In this document: positions 26,437 through 38,641 of the stretch, piece by piece
How positions within the stretch are numbered: position 1 is the first letter of the stretch
How the letters are laid out: each line of letters opens with the position of its first letter
Source of the DNA: Krasilnikovozyma curviuscula
Lineage: Eukaryota; Basidiomycota; Tremellomycetes; Cystofilobasidiales; Mrakiaceae
Direction: 5' to 3'
Assembly: GCA_014825775.1 (NCBI GenBank)
Contig: MVAQ01000079.1
Location: forward strand, 22,334-86,333
DNA length: 64,000 nt
Translations under genes and position numbers: made by a program
The notes under the pieces: model-generated
What the model was told of the DNA's origin: nothing
What the model saw: the letters and a program-made list of their open reading frames with translations, nothing else
Database searches by the model: none

Positions 26437-28670
26437 TCAAATCTCTTCCATCTCATCGAAGTCCTTCTTGACACCCTCATAGAAGGTCTCATCCCCAATG
26501 ACCTTGACAGCAACCCCCACAAGCCCAACAGCAGCCTTGAATGCAGCCTCATGTGCCTCTGGTGTTTTCGCAGATGCTGTAAACTGGACCGTGTGATTAC
26601 CTTGTCATCGAAGCGGAGCGCTGTAGATTAGAATCACTTTGGAGTGTAGAGTGGAAGAAGCGGAAGAGACGTACCGCCAAATGGGACAGAAGGGATCCCG
26701 AAACCTGGTTGCAGGCCTGGGAGGGCGTAAGTGACATTTCCCATGTCGGTACTGCACGATTGATACAGAGTCAAAGGACATCAGCCGAAGTCAATCGAAT
26801 CGTGCCGCATCAAAAGAGGAAAAGATAACGAACCTGGCTCCAGCAGTAGCAACACCTTTATCAAAAACCATGCCTTCGAATCCCCACGTTGACTTCATGA
26901 CATCTATGTAGTAGTCACCGAGGGAGAAGTTGTTTCGCATCTGTGTGATGTGCGGTGATCCGACGCGAAGAAATGGTGAGTCTGTGGCAGCGACAGTGGT
27001 GAAACAAGATGCGATATAAGATCATGAGAAGACTTACATCGGCAAATGGATCTTGTTTACTCATTTCGAGCTTGGTGCCTGTTGCTAGCGCAGCAGCTCT
27101 GTTTAAACCGGCAGCAGCCATGGAGTCGCGATCAGCACAAAAGGCGGCTCGAAGGTGGTAAGAAGAAAAAGAAAGAGAGAGAGAGAGAGAGATGTTGGAT
27201 TATGTATGATGGAAAGGAACTCACTTGAAGCAATTCTCCACTCGTGCAACTAGAGCTTCGAGGCCGCTGAGCGTTGGCGATCGGACGACGTATTTGACAC
27301 CTGCAACATCTGGGATCACATTCGGAGCTAAAGCGCAGAATGTAAATACAGTGATGAGAACAGTAAGAAGGGGAAACTATCAACTAAAAAAGTTCGAGAT
27401 CTCACTCACCCCATCCTTTGGGATCTGGAACAATGATTCCGTGGATCCTCTGACTTGGTAAGATCTGCTGCCTCAAGCTAGAGATACTACCGTATGCAAT
27501 GTTGGCTGCATCGAGGGCATTCAGGGCGTCCCATGGTGAGGCGGCTGCGTGGGCTGTTCGACCGATCCACGTCGCGTAGAGCGTCTGGGCAGCGAGCGAC
27601 GGGCCGATGGCGCCTTCGCCTCTGCTCTCCGAGGGACCTGGGTGAGCCATCTGTGGTATTCAAACAACCGTGTCATTGAAGTTAAAAAAAAGAAAGACAC
27701 AGAGGTACGAGAGTCGGGTTGAGACTCACAAGGCACACATCGACATCTTTATATCCCCCACCTTGCAAGAGCTTGATCTTGCCTCCGCCACCTTCTTCTG
27801 CTGGTGTGCCAATCACTTGAGCAATAACAGGCAATTGAAATTTGGTAGCGATCCGAGTGAGGAGTAAGAAGCCAGTGATGCCGACCATACAGATGAGGTT
27901 GCTGAACGAGGACATCAACATGAATCAGTCTCCGCTTTCATATCAGAGCAAGAAGGAGAAGGAACCCACTGTCCACAAGCATGCCCGATTGCTGGAAGAG
28001 CATCGATTTCTGAATTGAAAGCGACGGTCCTCTTAGCCTTCCCGAACTCCTGCTCTTCTTTTGATCCCGGAGGCGGCCAGACGAAGGTAGCCCTGAAAGC
28101 GGTAGGCAGGATCCAGTGCTTGTCGACCTTGAGAGGGTGGGTCTTGGTTGATTTCGAGGCCAAATAGGTGGTGAGCAGCTTGTGAGCGTAGACCTGTTAA
28201 GATGAAGGACAAGGGCGAAAGAAGGAGCCGGTTAATATACCTGAATCTGGAGTATCAGGTAATATGTGTCTGCTCACTTCTTCATAGCCAAGTTCAGGAT
28301 GAGAATGGATCTTCAAGCTGATGCCGATCATCTCCTTCTTGATCTTCTTCAGCTCGACGAGAGCATAGTCGATGATTTCTTTTCTGAAGACGGTCGACGT
28401 TAAGTCGCCGCCCTCGTCGAGCTTCGAGTCCTTCTCGTTGTAACGAGGTGGACATCTGCCTGCTACCGATGCAGCTGTTGTGGCAGCATTGGGGTTTATG
28501 GAGTCGAAAAAGCAGCAGCCCTCTGTGAAAGGGTCGACCTTGTTTCTATCTGTCCAGTGAAGGGACGTTGGGCCAGGAGGGAGAGGAGAGGGCTGCTGCT
28601 TGGATCTGTTGGAGAAGAGGGACTTGAGACCTGGAAGGCACTGCGAGAGGAGAGCTGAGTCTTCGTCCAT
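26437..28670 (-). CDS. M20-family amidohydrolase/dipeptidase (PM20D2/ACY1L2-like)
   Basis: A metal-dependent amidohydrolase that should cleave an amide or peptide bond of an acyl-amino acid or dipeptide. After a poorly conserved N-terminus (MDEDSALLSQCLPGLK), the domain starts with KKIKKEMIGISLKIHSHPELGYEE. Metal-site motifs are intact: SEIDALPAIGHACGHNLI (spliced precisely inside the GH dipeptide), then GTPAEEGGGGKIKLL with the catalytic Glu, MAHPGPSES, the lid-domain GRTAHAAASPWDALNALDAAN, and STDMGNVTYALPGL. It ends VKKDFDEMEEI. There is a cytosolic-type N-terminus with no signal peptide. A GA-repeat lies in one intron. Located between the FAD oxidase and two permeases, all on one strand, which suggests a shared catabolic role. 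Substrate unknown. Confidence 0.9.
27175..27192. repeat. (GA)n simple repeat in an M20-gene intron
   Basis: Nine GA units in a purine-rich intron stretch. Confidence 0.85.
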
Positions 28671-28895
28671 TTTTCGTTGAGGAAAAGAAACAGAGTGTGG
28701 CTGTTGGAAGCAGTCCTTCAACGAGCGGCCGCCTCCCACCTCAACCTGCGGCGAGAGCCGCTCCAGCAAAGAGCAAGATTTTGAAAATCACAAAATGAAT
28801 GTACAAGTTCTGTCTTTCTCGAAGGACCCCCAGTAGCTTCATTTACAGAATAGAAATACAATCTATAGAGCGTTGTGGGTCTCTATCAGCCGCAT

Positions 28896-31758
28896 CTAAT
28901 GCAGTGGATTTACCACCAGTTTATTCTCAGCCTCATCCTTTCTTTCCTCGGCAACAGCCTTGCTCTCTTCCTCAGTAAGATCGACAGCTACACCCTTCTT
29001 CTCAGCTTCAGCAGCGTCCCCGTTCAGTGTCGTAGCCGCCGACTTGATGTCTTCCGTCGTAATCTGTTCTGGGTCAGGATTCATCGCTTTACGTTTCAGA
29101 TCTCGGGTGTGGAGGAAAAGGACAAGCAATGTCCAGGGAACTGGAGAAGGAAGTAGAAAAAAACCGAGACGCAATGGTCAGGGGCATAGTCCACTTATAT
29201 TGAAGTAGTGGATACGCGATGTGCTGCTTACTGAGAATAGCGTTGAGAGACAGAACCCATTTCATTCCGATCCGAGCTGCTGGGAAGCCCGCTGGAAATT
29301 CAGAACAGAGATAAGAGAATCATGTCAGATGTCACAAAGACTCAAAGGAACTCCGGTGCAGAAAATATGGTTGACGCACTTGTAGGCCACACGAAGGGAT
29401 TCGCAATTGCTTGAACTACGTAAGCGACTAGGGTAAGAGAAGAGGGTGGAAGGACATCAGTGAAGACACCTTCGCTTGCTCATGGATGGGGATCGCTTAC
29501 AGTCATTCGCAGAAGCCACCAAGATAGATCTGTACTCATGGTCCGCACCAGAGATCTCGTTGATCCTATAGAAACCCAAACAGATTTCAGGTATTTTGTG
29601 TCAGAAAGTTTCAGCCTTGAAGAGGGTTCCCAATGAAATATATCACTCACCAGTTCAAGATTGCGGGCCCAGCGCCACTGCCAATCTGAATCAACGAGTA
29701 CACCACCTTGTGTGCAGTATCATGGTGATACACCGGGAGCTTTAACAGGATTGCCGAGAAGATGATAGTGATGAAAGCGCCAACGATTGGCAGAGGCCAC
29801 CGCCGACCCCTGAGGGTTCCGTCTGACACCCAAGAGAAGATAATGCTGCCCACGAAGGCGGAGATTGATGTTGGGATAGGAAGAATGTTAATCTGTGGTA
29901 CACTGTAGGAGATGCCGGGAACAGGTGGGGGACTAGCGTTGAAGGATTTGAGCCAGTACTACGGACAGCAAAACAACTGAAATCAGCAACAGTGGTAAAC
30001 AAACTCCAAAGGCAGCAAAGGAGTGTCCACTGGACTAGAAAGAGTATAGAAATTTCTGCTTACTCCATAGCTTCAGGGAGGAAAAGAAATGCCGAGTCAG
30101 TCAAAGAAGTGTCGAAACTACAAAGGGATCATGCTCACGGTGTTTGAATGAACCCGTTATTCCATATTACATAAAGCAAGGGCAGGACGTAAAAGTGCCA
30201 TGTCGAAAAGAATTTCACCACTCTTTGTCTTGTCCAGGGTTGTTTACCCGCGCGACCAACGGCTTTCATACGTGCCTGAGCGATCTGGATGTCGCGTGCT
30301 GAGAGGACGAAGGATGGTTTCGCATCCCAAGGTAGAGCTGGGAGGAAGATGAAGCCAAAAATGGCGATAGGGATCGTGATGATGCTATGATTGAGATTAG
30401 AGAGACGTCAGTCTTCTCAAGGGCTGGCTTCAGCGGAAACTGATCGCGAGAGGCTTAGCTTACGCGTCGATGATGAACAGCCTGAATGTATAGTGAACCA
30501 GGAAGCTTTGTTAATCAGGTGAACCTGAAAATATGAAACATCCAAATAGAGGTAAACTTACCATCTCCAACCTGCCAGTCCATTGACGCCATCGAGATGG
30601 GTGTAAGCAGCAGACTGCAGCACACCGGAGAGAAGAGTTCCGAGATTTCCAGAAGCCCAGAAGAGTGTCGCTCGCTTGTTGAGCTCACGAGGCGTATACC
30701 AACTGCAAGGTGCGAATGGACAGGGGGAGCGTCAGTTCGTGGGGGTGCCAGACAAAACGATGTAAAGCGGAGGACTCACGATCCCAAGATAAAAATCATC
30801 ACGGGATAAAAGCCAGATTCAAACAGCCCGACCTGATGAAGAAATTTATGGTAAGCTGATCAGACACCAAAATATGTGGAGAAAAAAAAAATCGCTTACC
30901 AAGAAACGAAGAGCATACAACGCGCGGTAGTCCTTGATGCAGTAGGTTGCAAGTGTACAAACACCCCATCCAATCTCCAAAGAGGGGATGACGAATCGTG
31001 GTTCTATTCGTGTGACGAGGAGGTTGGCTGGAATTTGTCCGACTGTGAGATGGGGAGGGGTCAAAGTCAGAAAACTGTATGATGGCACAGTTAGGACGGC
31101 AGCATCCACTTACTGACGTATCCCACCGTCCATATAGATGTACTTGTTACCAACTACGAAAAAAAAAAGGTGTAAGTAGCTCTTTTTTATCAATCGCAAC
31201 TCCTGACTGTTTTCTCACCTCGTTACCGTACAGGTCTGAAGTAAAGAGTCAGCTTTTATTATACTTTCACAGAAGATAGACAAAAATCATGACTCACTCA
31301 AGTCCTCCTTCATACCGGATAAGAAAGCATTATTCACATTGCTGCAAAGAGAGAACAAGGGCTGTATTAAGTCAGCGTGTAATACAAGGAATAGTGAGCA
31401 CAAAATAGGCGCACCTCTGATCTAGATTTTTAATAAAGTATCCCAACTAAAGCATAATTCAACAACTTGTTAGCCTTCTATAGTTAATCATCTCAGTTGT
31501 CAGAACGTGTTCCCTCACCGACGCGAAAATCAGCAACGACGCATCAACTTTAAACAGCAGCTTCCTCTCTTCTGGCTCCAAATCAGCTGTATCCCATAGG
31601 AACCCCCAGAACGACTTTTTTTGGTTGGCCTGATCAGTGATGATGATCTTGTCAAGTGAGACCGAGTCCTCTGATGATGGATATGGAGGGGGTGATGATG
31701 ATGCTGCTGCTGACTCAACGTGAGACGTCTGTTGCTTCTTCTTTGACCAAAAAGACAT
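28896..31758 (-). CDS. Anion:cation symporter family permease (Dal5/Fen2/Tna1-like), copy 1
   Basis: A 12-span major-facilitator protein of the ACS family, whose members import carboxylates and vitamins such as allantoate, pantothenate and nicotinate. The cytosolic N-terminus [10 protein letters not shown] leads to [129 protein letters not shown] and [15 protein letters not shown]. It ends with a long acidic tail finishing NKLVVNPLH. Exon 31219-31235 is only 17 nt. Copy 2 lies directly upstream in tandem and is very similar except in the two tails. Substrate not determinable. Confidence 0.9.
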
Positions 31759-32266
31759 CCTTGTAAACGAATGGAAAGGGAAAGGGTGGAAGGTGGTAGG
31801 TGTTGCGGTTTGGTAGGAACACTCTGCTGGTTCAAAAGTCTGACAGGTGTTGTCTAAAAAAACTTTACGTAGGTGGAAATGGCGACAGCGTCTTAGGATT
31901 CGGCTGTAAAGATAGGGAAATCAGAAGCACGACATTGCGGCTCCACCGTTTCGCACTGTACACTTACCTTGAAAGTGCAAAAGACGAAACGATGGTGAGA
32001 TGTGGCGAAATAAGTCGTGATCGGCCTACTCCTCGACATGTCTCAGGCAGTGTTGTTCGACCGACTGCGTCTTCCCAAAGCCCAACTACCGTCTAACCCA
32101 TGTACATCCTTCTTATAAACAATTCCCAATCTATAAATGACCAAATATTTACTTTTGAAGCCCAGGAAGCGCGATCCTCTATCCATCATGTCTACAAGCT
32201 GCGTCTCTTTCCAAGCCCCATCGAAGAGCGTCTCTGGAAGAGATGTATCAAGACACCTAATCATGT
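31759..32266. promoter_or_regulatory. Spacer between the two tandem permease genes
   Basis: About 510 bp with the promoter of permease copy 1 and the 3' UTR of copy 2. No gene recognised. Confidence 0.5.
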
Positions 32267-34988
32267 TCACTCTAGGGGAAGCTTCTTCTCCAAGTCGAGT
32301 TCCTTTCCAGTGTCTGCAATATCTTCCAGTGTCAGCTCGCTCTCCTGAGAGCGAGCCAGCGCCTTCTGTTTCTTCTCCCGTTCATGCAGGAAGAGGACAA
32401 GGAGAGTCCATGGAACTAAGAGAAAGAAAGGAGGTCACTATCGTCAGAAAGAATGCTCTGGTGCGACGAAGGCAAAAACGTTCGACTTGTGGACTTACTG
32501 AGGATGGTGTTGAGAGAGAGAGACCATGTCATACCCTTTCGAGCAGCAGGGAAGTCAGCTATAGAGGAAGAAGAATAAACAATTCCGTCAGTGGCTGAAA
32601 AGGGACTGTGGTCTACGCGTAGCGCAGGAACGCATCTGACACTTCGTCAGCGATGAGAAAAAAACTCACCGGTAGCCCAGACAAAATTAGGAGCTTTTAG
32701 AGAGTTTCCGTTTTACTAGAGTCAGTAAAGAGAACCTTGACAACAAAGAATCAACGAAACCAGACTCACCGATCGCTTGAACGACGTAAGCGACTGTGAC
32801 ATGGCGCAGGAAAACTGTTAGTTTTTCCCCACCATTTGGTTTGAGATCCAGATTAAGATACTTACAATCATTTCCACAGGCGACCAGGATCGCACGATAC
32901 TCTTGGTCAGCGCCAGCGATCTCATTTATCCTAATGAAATCCAAGCTTCCGTTAGAAAGCTGATCTTGTTACGTGATAGTTTCACGGTAAAGGGTGGAAT
33001 TCTTACCAGTTGAGAATAGCTGGCCCAGCACCGCTACCAATGTTCAAGATAGAGTAAAGCACCTTGTGTGCCGTGTCATGGCCGTACACGGGCAGCTCCC
33101 TCAGCGCTGCAGCGATGGCGATGGAGATAACTGCACCGACGAGGATAACAGGCCATCGTCGGCCTCTGAGAGGCTGTAAGGCAAAAATAAATAAATAAAA
33201 AAATGAAATAGAGACAAGTCACAGATCAGCGACGTGTGAGAGATTGAGGATGGAAGTCGGAGACGACGTACGCCGTCGGAAGTCCAAGCGAAGATCAGGG
33301 CACCGACGACGAAAGTAATTGTCGTTGGGATCGGCAAGAGGTTGATTTGGGAGATGGTGTAAGACACGCCCGGTTCTGGGTAGACACCGTGGATTTTTGA
33401 GTTGAATGACTTGAGCCAGTACTGCGTACACACGAATTAAGCGTCAGTTCAACAATGCTGGGCTTAAAAAGCAGGAAAGAAATTCGACATACCCCGTAAG
33501 GGCTTTGTAAAAACGCATTGTTCCAAATGACATACAGCAAGGGCAGAACGTAAAAGTGCCACGTCGTAAAGAACTTCACAACCCTCTGCCTGGTCCAAGG
33601 TTGTCTACCAACACGGCCGACAGCTTTCATACGTGCCTGGGCGAGCTGGATATCGCGTGCTGAGAGGACAAGGGAAGGTTTGGCGTCCCATGGCAAGGCG
33701 GGGAGGAAGATGAAACCGAGAATGGCGATGGGGATTGTGATAACTGCATCGACGATGAAGAGCCTGTCATCATAGGATGGGCAGAAACGCGCTTTCGTTA
33801 TTTGATGTCGGGATATGAATTTTGTTGAGAAAAATGAAAACATACCATCGCCAACCTTCCAAGCCGTGCACACCATTCAGGTTCGTGTATGCTGCAGACT
33901 GGAGGACACCAGAGAGGAGCGTACCGAGCGATCCAGCGGACCAGAAAATGGTCGCTCGCTTGTTGAGTTCACGCGGTGTGTACCAGCTGTTTGGGATCGA
34001 GCGTTAGTTCGACGTGCTTAAGTCAATATACTTGACGAAAGGGAAAGCATTCTTACGAGCCCAAGATGAAGATCATTGCTGGATAGAAACCACTCTCAAA
34101 TAGACCGACCTGAGAATGGAATCGGGTAGGTAAGCGCAATGACCAGAGAAAGTTGTTCATTGTGAGAGGGACCCACGAGGAATCGGATTGCATATAGACT
34201 CTTAATGTCCTTGATGCAGTAGGTAGCGAGTGTGCAGATACCCCACCCCAACTCGAGGGTGGGAATGACATATCGCGGTTGCACACGGGTCAGGATCAAG
34301 TTGATTGGAATCTGTCCGACTGTTGGTAGCCACGAATGAGTCGGTCATCTTATTAAAGGAATGGAATGGCATAGAAGGGGATGAATGACGGCACTTACTG
34401 ACGTAACCGACAGTCCAGATAGAAGTACTGGTCACGAGCTAAGGAAAAAGAGGTGTAGTGATGGTGGTGGTGAGGGTCAGCTCGTCTTTCTGTTGAACCA
34501 TGACACCAAAACTTCTGACCTGATTACCGTACATTCCTAGATCTTCTTTCATACCAGACAGGAAAGCATTGTTTACATTACTGTGTAAATGATAAACGAG
34601 GCAGATGAGCTCGAGCACATCAAAACTCCTGCGGTCTAGGAAACGCACCTTTGATCGAGGTTCTTGATGAAGTAACCCAACTAAAAGTTAGATAGAGAGT
34701 AACAAGGATTTTTATTTTGTTAGATTGAGTTCATGGCCAGTGGGAAGAGATAGAGAGATTTACGGATGCGAAAATCAGCAGCGACGCATCAATCTTGAAC
34801 AACAGCCTTCTCTCCTCGGACGAGAGGTCAGCAGTGTCCCAAAGGTAACCAAGCCATGACTGTTTTTGGTGCGTTTGGTCGGTGATGGTAATCTTGTCGA
34901 GAGAGTCAGAGTCAGAGTCTTCGGATGATGGGTAGGACGAGGGAGATTGAGGTTCGTGTTGGGTTTTGGCGAAAGACCAGAACGGCAT
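32267..34988 (-). CDS. Anion:cation symporter family permease (Dal5/Fen2/Tna1-like), copy 2
   Basis: Tandem paralogue of the neighbouring permease. It starts MPFWSFAKTQHEPQSP and carries the same segments: [116 protein letters not shown] and [19 protein letters not shown]. Near the end, [15 protein letters not shown] joins DFPAARKGM across two introns with frame kept, so the gene looks intact. The tail is shorter and ends LDLEKKLPLE. Unlike copy 1, the KEDLGMYGNQ segment is uninterrupted: copy 1 has an intron there. Strong similarity extends through the central domain at DNA level. Substrate unknown. Confidence 0.9.
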
Positions 34989-35872
34989 CTTGGGGGAAGA
35001 TTGACTGAGGTGTGACAATAATGGGATGTGAAAGAGTTGGCAGATCAGCGAGAAGAGACTTAGTCAATCCGCTTTATATATGCAAAGGTCGATGGGATCA
35101 AAATATCTCGTATAGAAAAAAAAGGAGAAAAATGGCACCTTACGTGTCTACACGACATAGTTGCTGATCATTTCAGCTGCAGATGGCAACATAGATAAAA
35201 CTAGGGATCGATTTGATTGGGCAGAATAGAGCCGAAGTCGACTGGGTGAGGCGAGCGAGGGCGGGGATGGCGACAGAAGCGCGGTGAAGGTGTCATTCTG
35301 GACGCTGGGGAAACCTCGACTTTTAAAATCGGGACCGGTATTTGATAAGTTTGGCCAAAGGAAAAATCTGCTTCCTTTGTTTTTTTATTTTCAGCACAAT
35401 GTGAGAGAGAGAAAGAGAGAGAGTAAGTACGAGTGTATTACCCATTCTTCGAAAGATTAGAAGGCACACTCGCCAGAATGGGACAGTCACTGCTGTTCGG
35501 TTCACTCTGCTTCTTGTAATTCCCAGTTCCTGTCTGTTCTTACCCAGAGGAGAGGATGCACCTCACAGGGAAGAGGGCAGGGACACTCGTGCTGCCAGTG
35601 AATGCACTTTCCATCGGAAGAACAGGTCGAGCTGCTGTCACATTCCCATCCTGCCTTCTACAAGTGTTATACTGCAACTGGCTTCTCATTCCCTTTGGAC
35701 GTGGCGGCCCATCCAAGTCGAGGCTTGCCTCCCAGTGTATCAGTCGCTGCTCGACCCCCACAAGAATAAATTCCAAGCAGACTTTATCTTCGGCAGGATG
35801 GTTCAGTGAATAGTCAATTGGAAGCTCTTAGCAAATACAAGATCGCTCAGCCAGTCTGCTCAAGCAGAGACC
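34989..35872. promoter_or_regulatory. Divergent upstream region of permease copy 2 and the membrane-protein gene
   Basis: About 880 bp between divergent starts. It contains a GA-rich tract (about 35402-35422) and a TATATAT run near 35076-35082 that could serve permease copy 2. GATAA strings at about 35195 and 35344 are no more frequent than chance. No further gene recognised. Confidence 0.45.
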
Positions 35873-38469
35873 ATGGCGTCGTCTGAAGGGGCCGTGCTGT
35901 ACTACTTGGAGGCAACTGACCCGTACTTGCAATACAAACCGTAAGCAGAACTCTCTCGTTGTATTTTCCGTATATTTCTAATTGATTCCCCTCCTGTCGT
36001 TTCCTCAGTGACGGAGCGTACTCGTTTCAAACCCAGCTCGTCGTCAATGGCATAATCGTCTCGCTGCTCTCGGTCCTCTGCATCCATTTACTCTTCACGA
36101 GCCAGTATCACTTTCCCATCGCCAAGCTCAATTACTGCTTACAGCTCAGCGGTGTCGTCACCGTCCTGGCAACCGTCGCTGCGACGTTGGGTATCGTTAT
36201 GGACGCTGGCGGCGGCCAAACGGACGAGGTTAGTTCGCTGTTTCACGCTTTTTGTGGGAAGAGAGACAGACTGGCAGTTGAGAGAGGTGTATTTCTATAC
36301 TCTCTTACCTTTGCTGGTCAGAAGGAAGTTGAGCTCTTGTACTGGCTGCCGATAATGGGAGTCAAAACTGGAAAAACTTCTTTTGCTGACAACCCGCCCT
36401 CTCTTTGCCCTACTAAAAGTGGCCCTACATGCTGGACTTTGTAGCCAAGGACATCCCACCAGCAAACTGGACTCTTCCCGAACTCGTCACCTGGTACTCC
36501 ATCGAGGCTGTCAGTAGTGGCATCGTACAGGTACGTCGTCTCTACGGTTGTTCAGTGCGGTGCGAGTGGGACGAGAGAGAGCGAGAGAGAGAACAAGCCT
36601 GTTTGTTCATTGTGAGGACAGACGGCAGGGAGGCTGAAAGAATGGGATTCTGTTGTCCAAGGAAGGTGGTACTGACGGCTCTTGTTCATTTTCTGCACTC
36701 AAACTGCTGTCGTGTGAACACCTCACGCAACGATTCTTACACTAACCAACGCAACCAGATCACACATATTCAATTCCTCACCCTCCTATATCCATCAGCA
36801 ATGGAAGCACGTCTTATCTTCGGCCTCCTAGGGCCTATCGCCATCGTCTCATCCGCCTGCCAGTTCCTCTCTCTCTCGTCGTCGCAGTACACCACCGACC
36901 TTGGGCGGGCCGTTAGAAACATCTGCAACAGCACCCTGGCGTTACTTTTCACCGTGTCGCTTTTCATCTGGGGGTTCGTCGTCAATCGCAAGAGGGCTTG
37001 GAGGATGGACGGCGGTACCGCTGCGTTTGGTGCCGGCGCTTTGATCCTCGCAGTCACGTCAACGGCCGTCAATTTCGTTGAGGTCAGGGTCGATGAAGTG
37101 AATTGGCTGCAGCACCTTTTGTGGAGCTTGATTCTCTGGCAGAGTTGGCTGGGGTGGTGGTGGTGGGTTGGGAGTGGAATGGGAATCGGCGAGGTGGAAG
37201 TGAGTTTCTTTTTGTCTCTGCCTCTTCTTCATTTTGTCTGAGCTTTTGAACCGGAAATTCACCTTTTTTATTCTACAGGACATGCTGGAGAGGGAGGAAA
37301 AGAAACGTCTGAAGTCGGACCGAAAGAAGAAACTCAAGTCGGCTAAAGCTCAATCCAGCAAACTGCTCCATCGATCAGAGTCCATCTCAACATCAGCATT
37401 TTCAAGCGGCAGAGATAACAATGTCGTCAACCGCATTATGAATAATATAGATTCTTCTACTGGGTCCCGTAGAAGAAAAGGCAAAGGCAGAGCAGAACCA
37501 TCTGCACCAATTGAGCTCGATGTCTTCTCTTCCTCCAATAGTAATGGCAACAATAATTCTAACAATAACGACTCCTCCTCAGCAGCGTCCGGTAGCGGCA
37601 GCCGTCCAACGGAAGACCAGTCCATCACATCATCGCCCGTCGCTTCTTCGAGCCGTCGCACGATCCCAGACGGCGAACGAGACCGAGACATCACTCTACC
37701 CCTCCCAATCACGACTCCTTCTCGCCGACGTACCAACAGCAATAACGTATCTGGCTCGCCGCTCATGACATATAACAACAGCAACAACGACAACAACAAC
37801 AAAGGAGCCGCAACGGACCTCGCGTCGGGCAGTGTGCCAGCTTCCGCAGAGTCGTCATCGTCGTCTACCAAAACGCCATCGTTGCACCCGCCGAATTCGT
37901 TGCGCGGGCTACTTGACTTTCCGTCCGCGCTCGTTAACAGGGTGATGCACCGCATTTCAAAGGAGCACGACGAGGCTATAAAGCGCCGGACAAGGGAGCG
38001 AGTACCCCAAGCTGGTCGTGCACCGGGCTGGGGTTTGGGTGAGTTCGGTGTAAGGGAGATGCAGGATGGGGCGGAGAGAGTGAGGGAGGTGAATGAAAGA
38101 CTGCGAGGGGAGATGCTACTTAATGCGGACAACGATCTGGGTAGTGGGGATGGCGACGATGGCGATCCGAATGATTGGGTTGATGAAGACGTCCTGTCGA
38201 AAGTCAATCGCCGTGGGACTGAGCCTGTGAGAAATGATGATTCAAGGAAGAAGACTTCAATTTCGTCATCCATCTCACGGCCGCTGCCGAACAGGCGTCG
38301 TGAAAGCAATTCTGACGACGAAGGAGGCGGAGCGACATCATGGTCGCTTTGGGGTCCTTTAAGTGAGCCTGTTTACCGTTTTTACTTCTACTCTCAGCTA
38401 TTTCCCTAACCAGTATCCCCCTCTACAGAAAACTGGCGAAAGCGTGACGCATCTGCCTGGGAAGAGTGA
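35873..38469 (+). CDS. Multi-spanning membrane protein of unknown function with long Ser/Asn/Asp-rich tail
   Basis: I do not recognise this family. The spliced product starts MASSEGAVLYYLEATDPYLQ. It has about seven hydrophobic segments in the first 280 residues, e.g. LVVNGIIVSLLSVLCIHLLF, LSGVVTVLATVAATLGIVM, LIFGLLGPIAIVSSACQFL, STLALLFTVSLFIWGFVV, FGAGALILAVTSTAVNFVEV and HLLWSLILWQSWLGWWWW. Then comes a soluble tail of nearly 400 residues: Lys/Arg-rich DMLEREEKKRLKSDRKKK, long Ser/Asn/Asp-rich low complexity with homopolymer-like NSN/NND runs, a short ordered-looking block LRGLLDFPSALVNRVMHRIS, acidic DDGDPNDWVDEDV, and the end NWRKRDASAWEE. A receptor-like or scaffold topology is possible, but no function can be assigned. 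It converges with CPA2. Confidence 0.75.
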
Positions 38470-38641
38470 GCTTGTTTGTATTTCCCGACGCCATGTACTA
38501 CTTTTCTTGCTTGTGACAAAAAGCACGTATTTTATAGAACGATCTTAAATAAGACTTTTGAGATTATGTGTGTATCATTATGGAAAGAAGATAAGGTTTA
38601 TAGACATACAACTGGTAACTGTCTATTGGCAGAAGGACCGT

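Noticed and set aside
35190..35350. GATAA strings upstream of permease copy 2 as nitrogen-control sites
   Set aside because: Two five-base matches in about 400 bp are what chance predicts, so I cannot support a regulatory call.
36429..37241. 270-codon open frame as a separate gene
   Set aside because: It is exonic sequence of the membrane-protein gene read through a long intron (about 36531-36757) whose translation is not protein-like.
37350..38309. 319-codon open frame on the minus strand opposite the tail of the membrane-protein gene
   Set aside because: The + strand frame continues a spliced gene and ends in a spliced, conserved-looking C-terminus. The antisense protein is Ser/Arg/Leu-rich low complexity, as expected when a Ser/Asp-rich exon is read backwards.
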